Origin: an uncultured Collinsella sp.
Lineage (GTDB): Bacteria > Actinomycetota > Coriobacteriia > Coriobacteriales > Coriobacteriaceae
Length of the DNA stretch: 9,278 nucleotides
Assembly (NCBI GenBank): GCA_900546085.1
Contig: URBS01000089.1
Span: forward strand, 1-9,278
Reading direction: 5' to 3'
This document shows positions 1 to 4,881 of the stretch, piece by piece. Every line of letters starts with the position of its first letter. The first letter of the stretch is position 1. A program made the position numbers and the translations under genes. The notes below the pieces were generated by a model. It saw nothing but the letters and a program-made list of their open reading frames with translations, did no database searches and was not told the DNA's origin.

Positions 1-1283
1 ATGCCGCGGCTCATCAGGTAGAAGATGGCCTCCTCGCTGATGCGGCCAATCTTGGCCTCGTGGCCGACATCCACGGCATCACAGCGGATGTCCATGGCGG
101 GGATGGTATCGGAGCGGCTCTGATCGTCGAGCATCAGCGACTGGCAGCTCACGGTTGCCTTGGAGCCCTCGGCCTTGGGCGTGGCCACAATGGAGCTGCG
201 GAACGTCTGGATGCCGCCGCTCTTAGAGATGCCCTTGGTCTCGACGGTTGCCGAGGTATCGGGCGCGTTGAGCACGACCTTGCAGCCGGTATCGAGGTTC
301 TGGCCGGCGCCGGCAAAGGTGATGCCGGTAAAGCTCGAGCGGGCACGGCGGCCGTTGAGCACGCTCATGGGGTAGAGGTAGCCCACGTGGCTGCCGAAGG
401 AGCCACTGACCCACTCGATGTCGCCGTCCTCGTCCACGCGCGCACGCTTGGTGTTGAGGTTGTACATGTTCTTGGACCAGTTCTCGATGGTCGAATAGCG
501 CAGGTGCGCGCGCTTGCCCACAAAGAGCTCCACAGCACCGGCGTGGAGGTTGGCCACGTTGTACTTGGGCGCGGAGCAACCCTCGATAAAGTGCAGGTCG
601 GCGTCGTCCTCGACAATGATGAGCGTGTGCTCAAACTGGCCGGCGCCCTTGGCGTTGAGGCGGAAGTAGCTCTGCAGCGGAAAATCGAGCTTGGTGCCCT
701 TGGGCACGTAGACAAACGAGCCTCCCGACCACACGGCACCGTGCAGGGCCGCAAATTTGTGGTCGGTGGGCGGGATAAGCGTCATAAACTTCTCGTGGAT
801 GAGCGGCTCCCACTGCGGGTCGTGCAGGGCCTCCTCGATGCCGGAGTAGACGATACCCATCTTGGATGCGGTGTCCTGCATGTTGTGGTAGACGAGCTCG
901 GAGTCATACTGCGCGCCGACGCCCGCCAGGTAGCTACGCTCGGCCTCGGGGATGCCCAGGCGCTCAAAGGTGTTCTTGATGTCGTCGGGCACCGACTCCC
1001 AGTCGTGCTTTTGGTCGGTGTTGGGCTTGACGTAGGTGACGATGTTGTCCATGTCCAGGCCCTCGATGGAGGGGCCCCACGTCGGATCGGGGAAGCGGTT
1101 GAAGATCTTGAGGGACTTGAGGCGCAGGTCAAGCATCCACTGTGGCTCGTCCTTCTTGGCGCTGATCTCGCGCACGATGTCGGGCGTAATGCCGGCGTCC
1201 AGGCGCTCGAATCCCTCCTCGCCATAAGTGAAGTCGTAGAGGCTGCGGTCGATGTCCGCGACCTCGGTGCGGTTCTTGGTCAT
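1..1283 (-). CDS. sufB: SufB, Fe-S cluster assembly scaffold (3' end cut by window edge)
   Basis: SufB is the scaffold subunit of the cytosolic SufBC(D) complex on which Fe-S clusters are built. Reading from the ATG at 1283 gives 427 residues in frame to the window edge. Seen: the EGCSAP segment (Cys236), SCQSL (Cys380) and VGHEA (His408, Glu409). These correspond by position to E. coli SufB Cys254, Cys405, His433 and Glu434; the 28-residue Cys-His spacing is identical. The visible end, FYLMSRG, is the usual SufB C-terminal region, so about 40 residues lie outside the window. The start begins MTKNRTEVADIDRSLYDF and has a GGGG-type ribosome site overlapping the sufC stop. The sufC stop is only 12 bases upstream, so the two are co-transcribed. 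sufD, sufS and sufU would be expected further along, outside the window. Family identity is certain; the partner genes are inferred. Confidence 0.96.
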   Translation of the reverse strand, partial: MTKNRTEVADIDRSLYDFTYGEEGFERLDAGITPDIVREISAKKDEPQWMLDLRLKSLKIFNRFPDPTWGPSIEGLDMDNIVTYVKPNTDQKHDWESVPDDIKNTFERLGIPEAERSYLAGVGAQYDSELVYHNMQDTASKMGIVYSGIEEALHDPQWEPLIHEKFMTLIPPTDHKFAALHGAVWSGGSFVYVPKGTKLDFPLQSYFRLNAKGAGQFEHTLIIVEDDADLHFIEGCSAPKYNVANLHAGAVELFVGKRAHLRYSTIENWSKNMYNLNTKRARVDEDGDIEWVSGSFGSHVGYLYPMSVLNGRRARSSFTGITFAGAGQNLDTGCKVVLNAPDTSATVETKGISKSGGIQTFRSSIVATPKAEGSKATVSCQSLMLDDQSRSDTIPAMDIRCDAVDVGHEAKIGRISEEAIFYLMSRG

Positions 1284-1295
1284 TGCGTCGCCCCT

Positions 1296-2096
1296 TTACG
1301 CCTGCTGCCCGGCAGCGGCGGCCTCGGCCTGGGCGCGCTGCTCGGCGGCCTCGCGCTCGAAGGTCTCAAAACCGTTCTTGTCGATCCAGGGGATGAGCGA
1401 GGCGTCGTCCTCGCGCACGATATGACCCTTGACCATAACGTGGACGCGGTCGACATCCAAGTGCTCCAGGATGCGCGTGTTGTGCGTGATGATGAGCATG
1501 GAGCCGTCGCAGCTCTTGCGGTAGGCGTCCATGCCGTGGCTGACGGTGGAAAGCGCGTCGACGTCCAGGCCCGAGTCGGTCTCGTCGAGGATGGCGAGCT
1601 TGGGCTGCAGCAACAGGAGCTGGAGCATCTCGACCTTCTTCTTCTCGCCGCCCGAGAAGCCCACGCCCAGCTCGCGGTTGAGGTAGGCGGTATCCATGTT
1701 GAGCTCGGCCGCGAGCTCCTTGACGCGACGACGGAATTCCTTGCCCTTCATCTCCAGGCCGGGGCGGCCGGCGATACTGGCGCGCAAAAAGCTCGACAGT
1801 GGCACGCCGGGGATCTCGACCGGGGCCTGGAAGCTCAGGAACAGGCCGGCGCGCGAGCGCTTGTCGGTGGTGAGCCCGGTGATGTCCTGGCCGTCAAAGA
1901 CGATGCGGCCGTCGTTGACCGTGTAAACGGGGTCGCCCATGACCAGGTGGCCGAGGGTGGACTTGCCGGCGCCGTTGGGGCCCATCAGCACGTGGGTCTC
2001 GCCGGCGGCGACGTTGAGGTTGACGTTGTGGAGGATGGTCTTCTCGTCCACGGAGGCGGTCAGACCTTCGATGGAAAGCAGCGGATTTGCGCTCAT
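1296..2096 (-). CDS. sufC: SufC, Fe-S assembly ABC-type ATPase
   Basis: SufC is the soluble ABC ATPase that drives conformational change in SufB/SufD during Fe-S cluster assembly. The 266-residue protein has Walker A GPNGAGKST (39-47), Q-loop Gln90 in SFQAP, ABC signature FSGGEKKK (147-154), Walker B LAILDE (167-172) followed by the SufC-typical TDSGLD, and switch His205 in ITH. All catalytic residues are present. The frame stays open to an ATG at 2126, but the ATG at 2096 is preferred. It has a GAGAGGGA ribosome site just upstream, and it places the N-terminus (MSANPLLSIEGL) like known SufC proteins. The C-terminus carries an Ala/Gln/Glu-rich tail of about 20 residues beyond the usual end. 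It is the first gene of the operon, divergent from the Rrf2 regulator. Confidence 0.97.
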   Translation of the reverse strand: MSANPLLSIEGLTASVDEKTILHNVNLNVAAGETHVLMGPNGAGKSTLGHLVMGDPVYTVNDGRIVFDGQDITGLTTDKRSRAGLFLSFQAPVEIPGVPLSSFLRASIAGRPGLEMKGKEFRRRVKELAAELNMDTAYLNRELGVGFSGGEKKKVEMLQLLLLQPKLAILDETDSGLDVDALSTVSHGMDAYRKSCDGSMLIITHNTRILEHLDVDRVHVMVKGHIVREDDASLIPWIDKNGFETFEREAAEQRAQAEAAAAGQQA

Positions 2097-2159
2097 GCTG
2101 TCCCTCTCTGTATATGGTGTACTCATAGGTGTGCTAAACCCTAGGAATCTTCTCGGAAT

Positions 2160-2188
2160 AAAGTTACTATGGGTTCGGCGTTAGTCAA
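2160..2188 (-). promoter_or_regulatory. Candidate suf operon promoter
   Basis: On the minus strand a TTGACT box (2183-2188) is a 5/6 match to the -35 consensus. A poor -10 candidate (TAACTT or AACTTT, around 2160-2166) follows at 16-17 bases. The box lies inside the inverted repeat at 2181-2204, so a protein bound there would compete with RNA polymerase. The leader to sufC would be about 60 bases. The -35 is convincing; the -10 is weak. Confidence 0.35.
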
Positions 2189-2204
2189 GGGAAAACCCGA
2201 CTAA
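2181..2204. promoter_or_regulatory. Inverted repeat TTAGTC-N12-GACTAA over the suf -35 box
   Basis: TTAGTC (2181-2186) and GACTAA (2199-2204) are perfect inverted arms. A nested GGG (2189-2191) and CCC (2196-2198) extend the symmetry with a two-base offset. Each arm resembles a half-site of the E. coli IscR type 1 motif: TAGTCAAG fits YAGTCRRS and CCCGACTA fits SYYGACTR. Their order is everted compared with the classical site. It overlaps the suf -35 box, so it is a plausible operator. Which protein binds it is inference; the adjacent Rrf2 regulator is the natural candidate. Confidence 0.45.
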
Positions 2205-2225
2205 TCCACTCGACTTTTCAAATTC

Positions 2226-2300
2226 TGGGACAAAATAACCTGTTGTGTTTGTCCCACTTACTTAAGATTTGGGACAAACAAACTTGGTTATGTTGTCCCA
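2226..2300. promoter_or_regulatory. Array of four alternating TGGGACAAA half-sites with 22-bp period
   Basis: Half-sites lie at 2226-2234 (TGGGACAAA), 2248-2256 (TTTGTCCCA), 2270-2278 (TGGGACAAA) and 2292-2300 (GTTGTCCCA, one mismatch). Each is separated from the next by exactly 13 bases. The result is two 31-bp inverted repeats in tandem with a 44-bp period; the middle pair forms a third, everted 31-bp repeat. The 22-bp step is about two helical turns, so all sites face the same side of the helix. The array sits immediately upstream of the Rrf2 regulator gene, and the last arm ends 20 bases before its ATG. It is most simply read as an operator for autoregulation. It is too short and lacks spacer diversity to be CRISPR. 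Confidence 0.7.
2285..2293 (+). promoter_or_regulatory. Candidate extended -10 of the Rrf2 regulator promoter
   Basis: TG-G-TTATGT (TG at 2285-2286, -10 hexamer 2288-2293) is an extended -10-like element without a good -35 box. It lies between the arms of the second 31-bp repeat, so occupancy of the array would block it. The start point would be near 2300, giving a very short leader. This is a weak match, supported mainly by location. Confidence 0.25.
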
Positions 2301-2320
2301 GATGCAATGGGAGGGTAGGT

Positions 2321-2752
2321 ATGCTCATTTCTTCCAAGGGCCGCTATGCCCTCCGGCTGATGATCTATATCGCGGCGCTGGGCGACGCCGAGGGCAAGAT
2401 TGCCCTGCGCGAGGTCGCCGACCGCGAACATATCTCGCAAAAGTATTTGGAGCAGCTGGTTCGTCCGCTTATGAAGGCGGGCCTGCTTAAGAGCGTGCGC
2501 GGCAAGGGCGGCGGCTACATGATGGCCAAGGATCCCTCCGAGGTGCGTGCTGGCGACATCCTGCGCGCCGTCGAGGGCAGCACGGCTCCGGTGGCGTGCG
2601 ATGGCATCGACAACAGCTGCGCCCGCAGCGATCTTTGCTCGACCGTCAAATTCTGGCGCGGTCTGGACGACGTGATCGAAAAGTACGTCGACGGCGTGAC
2701 GTTGGCCGACCTTGCTGCCGTCCCCGAGATTGACTTTGACATTAAGCTGTAG
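2321..2752 (+). CDS. Rrf2-family (IscR-like) transcriptional regulator
   Basis: A 143-residue Rrf2 winged-helix DNA-binding protein. Seen: the family start MLISSKGRYALRLM, the helix-turn-helix with the HISQKYLEQLVRPLMKAGLL recognition segment (37-56), the wing SVRGKGGGY (58-66), and three cysteines Cys93, Cys100 and Cys106 (C-x6-C-x5-C). In IscR three cysteines at this place ligate a [2Fe-2S] cluster with x5/x5 spacing; here the first gap is one residue longer. The ATG at 2321 is chosen because GGGAGGG lies 5 bases upstream and the N-terminus then matches the family. The frame continues upstream to 2243, but that would run through the operator array. Divergence from sufCB points to a role in sensing Fe-S status and controlling suf and its own gene. 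This role is inferred from context and the cysteines; NO or redox sensing are alternatives. Confidence 0.93.
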   Translation: MLISSKGRYALRLMIYIAALGDAEGKIALREVADREHISQKYLEQLVRPLMKAGLLKSVRGKGGGYMMAKDPSEVRAGDILRAVEGSTAPVACDGIDNSCARSDLCSTVKFWRGLDDVIEKYVDGVTLADLAAVPEIDFDIKL

Positions 2753-2805
2753 GTTGAGCGCAATTCCTTAAGATTTCGCGGAGGGTTGTTGCCGTTTGCC
2801 GAGCG

Positions 2806-2821
2806 GTTGTTGTGCAACAAC
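2806..2821. repeat. Inverted repeat GTTGTTG-TG-CAACAAC upstream of the wall-anchored protein gene
   Basis: Perfect 7-bp arms (2806-2812 and 2815-2821) around a 2-base centre. No T-run follows, so it is not an intrinsic terminator for the regulator gene. It overlaps the candidate -35 box of the next gene, so an operator function is possible. The core TTGTTGTGCAAC recurs at 4745-4756 in the next intergenic region. Confidence 0.45.
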
Positions 2822-2838
2822 GGGCGAGCTGCAATACT
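2810..2838 (+). promoter_or_regulatory. Candidate promoter of the wall-anchored protein gene
   Basis: An extended -10 element TG-C-AATACT (TG at 2830-2831, hexamer 2833-2838) is preceded at 17 bases by TTGTGC (2810-2815), a partial -35 match. The leader to the ATG would be about 45 bases. The proposed -35 lies inside the inverted repeat at 2806-2821. The spacing is good but the -35 match is modest. Confidence 0.35.
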
Positions 2839-2891
2839 TAAATCTACCTTTGCAAACTGCACTTTAACTACACCAATGCAGGGAGGATCTT

Positions 2892-4679
2892 ATGCAGCCC
2901 AAGCATTCTGCTATTGTCGCGGGCCTGACGCTGGCGCTTTCGTTTGGCGCCGTTTCCGCGCCGGCACCCGCCGCTGCCGAGGAGCCCACGCCGGGCGTTG
3001 CCTCGGATGCGACCGATATCGATAAGGGTCTCTATACCCAGCAGTCCTTTTCGGGCGTGCTGAGGTCGGTCCAGGGCGTTTCGTTTGTTAACGTGACTCC
3101 CGAGATGAAGTACTTCACCAAATATGAGAGTCACGGCAACTATAACCAGGGCTTTTCGTACGGTGACGGTTATAACGCGCTGGGTTATTACCAGTTCGAC
3201 CGTCGTTGGTCGCTCATTCCGTTTATGAAGCAGGCCTACAACTACAACCCCGAAAAATACAGCATGCTCAAGGATGCGATTGATCGCGGCAGCGAGATTT
3301 CCAACATGAGCAATGTCATGTACGAGAACGGCCAGCTCACCGAGTTGGGCCGTATTGCGCAGGAGGCCTTCCAGGGCGCTTATAACATCGATCCTGTTGA
3401 GTTCTCAGCTCTTCAAGATGCCTATGCGTACAACTCGTACTATGCGGTGACCGAGGCGTGGCTCAAGAGTGGCCTGGGCATTGATATTTCGGGCCGTGCC
3501 GATTGCGTTAAGGGCATGGTGTGGAGCATCACCAACATGTGCGGCACCGGTGGCTGCAGGGACTTCTTCCGTTGGGCGAATCTCTCCAACGATATGTCCG
3601 ACCGCGAGTTTGTGACGGCGCTTTCCAACAGTGTGGTCAATAACGTGGCGACCAAGTATTCGAGCCAGCCCCAGTATCATGAGGGCTGGAAGAACCGCTA
3701 CCGCAACGAGCTGAAGGACTGCTTGGTTTATATCGCCGAGGACGAGGCCGCTGCCGCTGTAACGCCCGTGCAGCCCGAGCCCACGCCGGCGCCCTCGCCG
3801 ACACCTGATTCGAATGACGACGCGAGTGACGATGCCAATGATGACAGGATGGATGCGCCCTCGACCGATGCTGACGGTGATGGCTTTGCTGGTGGCACTA
3901 CCAACAACGGCTCTACCTCGAACGGCACCGATTCAAACGGCTCTGCTGCGGGCGATTCGTCTTCAAGCTCTGCCGGCAATACGGACAGCGACGCTTCTGG
4001 TTCGACCGGCGCTGGCACCTCTAACTCATCCACCGGCTCGAGCGATTCGTCCGTTGGCACCGGCTCTAACAACGGCTCCGGCTCTAACGCAACCCCTGAT
4101 TCCGATGCTTCCAAGGATGACTCGAATAAGGCGCCGGACGCTCCCGTTGCTTCGCCGGACAAGAAGCCTTCTTTCTCCGTGCAGCTTGGTTCTACGCTGG
4201 GCTCTTCGCTGATGGCTGGCGTCAATAACGGCTCGACCCAGAACAAGGGCAACTCTGATCAGGTTTCCACGGAAAAGATCGAATCCGCAAAGGGCGACTC
4301 CAAGGACAAGGCTTCCGAGAAGACCGAATCCGATAAGGGTTCTAGCTCTGAGGAGAAGAGCGACAAGTTCGAACAGAAGAAGGACGAGGACGAGAGCAAG
4401 ACCGAGGGCGGAAAGCAGCAGGGCGAGAACAGCGGTAAGGGCAACACCGATGACCAGGTCCAGGAGCAAAATGGCTCCAAAACGGTGACCACCACGATCA
4501 CGACGACTACAACTACCAAGTCTTCGGGCGGTAACATGCCCAAGACGGGCGATCTGATTGTGATGGCGAGCCTTGCCAGCGCGAGCTTGGCCACACTGGG
4601 CGCTACGTCTATCGTAAGTGGTAAGCATAAGCTCGATCAGCAGAAGAAAGCTTCTGGGGAGGACGGCTCGGAGGAGTAG
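2892..4679 (+). CDS. Secreted, sortase-anchored surface protein with putative lysozyme-like domain
   Basis: A 595-residue protein with a clear surface-protein layout. Residues 1-29 form a signal peptide (hydrophobic core, then APAAA before Glu30). Residues about 70-280 form a folded Tyr/Asn-rich domain. It contains YESHGNYN (Glu79) followed by ALGYYQF (96-102). This order, E-S ... A-x-G-x-x-Q, resembles lytic transglycosylase/lysozyme active-site regions, so Glu79 may be catalytic. Cys205, Cys217, Cys222 and Cys276 could form disulfides outside the cell. Residues about 285-535 are a Pro, then Ser/Gly/Asn/Asp, then Lys/Glu-rich stalk, ending in a Thr tract. MPKTG (549-553), a hydrophobic segment and a lysine-containing tail form the sortase signal. 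AGGGAGGA lies just before the ATG at 2892. Wall anchoring is well supported; peptidoglycan cleavage is inference from a short motif. The enzyme family is not identified. Confidence 0.9.
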   Translation: MQPKHSAIVAGLTLALSFGAVSAPAPAAAEEPTPGVASDATDIDKGLYTQQSFSGVLRSVQGVSFVNVTPEMKYFTKYESHGNYNQGFSYGDGYNALGYYQFDRRWSLIPFMKQAYNYNPEKYSMLKDAIDRGSEISNMSNVMYENGQLTELGRIAQEAFQGAYNIDPVEFSALQDAYAYNSYYAVTEAWLKSGLGIDISGRADCVKGMVWSITNMCGTGGCRDFFRWANLSNDMSDREFVTALSNSVVNNVATKYSSQPQYHEGWKNRYRNELKDCLVYIAEDEAAAAVTPVQPEPTPAPSPTPDSNDDASDDANDDRMDAPSTDADGDGFAGGTTNNGSTSNGTDSNGSAAGDSSSSSAGNTDSDASGSTGAGTSNSSTGSSDSSVGTGSNNGSGSNATPDSDASKDDSNKAPDAPVASPDKKPSFSVQLGSTLGSSLMAGVNNGSTQNKGNSDQVSTEKIESAKGDSKDKASEKTESDKGSSSEEKSDKFEQKKDEDESKTEGGKQQGENSGKGNTDDQVQEQNGSKTVTTTITTTTTTKSSGGNMPKTGDLIVMASLASASLATLGATSIVSGKHKLDQQKKASGEDGSEE

Positions 4680-4711
4680 CCTCTTGGTTGCTAGATAACT
4701 AAAGAGTTGGG

Positions 4712-4746
4712 ACGGGGTCCGGTGCGAATGCATCGGGCCCCGTTTT
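4712..4746 (+). terminator. Rho-independent terminator after the wall-anchored protein gene
   Basis: Arms 4712-4725 and 4730-4743 pair over 14 bp (two G-U wobbles) around a GAAT loop. TTTT (4743-4746) and further T-rich bases follow. It lies 33 bases after the stop codon at 4679, so the surface protein gene is probably transcribed as a single unit, separate from the next gene. Confidence 0.88.
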
Positions 4747-4881
4747 GTTGTGCAACGATTAGTTATGCCCCCTCACACCTCTTGTTGCTACCGTTGCCCG
4801 ATATGTTCGCACGGCGTCGTCGGTACGCGCGAGGCGGTCATTACAATTGGCATCGTGCAGCGATTTAGGGGGAACGTTTTG

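Noticed and set aside
2097..2126. Ten-codon N-terminal extension of SufC
   Set aside because: The ATG at 2126 has no good ribosome site, whereas the ATG at 2096 has GAGAGGGA and gives the usual SufC N-terminus.
60..2144. A 694-codon plus-strand open frame
   Set aside because: It lies wholly antisense to sufB and sufC, whose conserved motifs are unmistakable. Its His/Val/Gly/Ala/Leu/Asp-rich composition is what the complement of GC-rich codons gives.
2226..2300. CRISPR-like array
   Set aside because: Units are only 9 bases, alternate in orientation, and the 13-base spacers are too short. There are no cas genes in the window.
2243..2320. Upstream TTG start for the Rrf2 regulator
   Set aside because: The extension would be encoded by the operator array and lacks family similarity. 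The ATG at 2321 has a strong ribosome site and the standard Rrf2 start.
3728..4733. Minus-strand frames opposite the stalk of the wall-anchored protein
   Set aside because: Low-complexity Ser/Asp/Glu codons leave the complementary frames open. The plus-strand protein has a signal peptide and sortase motif that fix the true frame.
4750..4881. N-terminal extension of the AAA-like protein with a CCYRCPIC cysteine group
   Set aside because: The GTG at 4750 sits directly after the terminator with no ribosome site, and the internal ATG at 4765 also lacks one. The GTG at 4882 has AGGGGGAA at good distance, and known family members begin near there.
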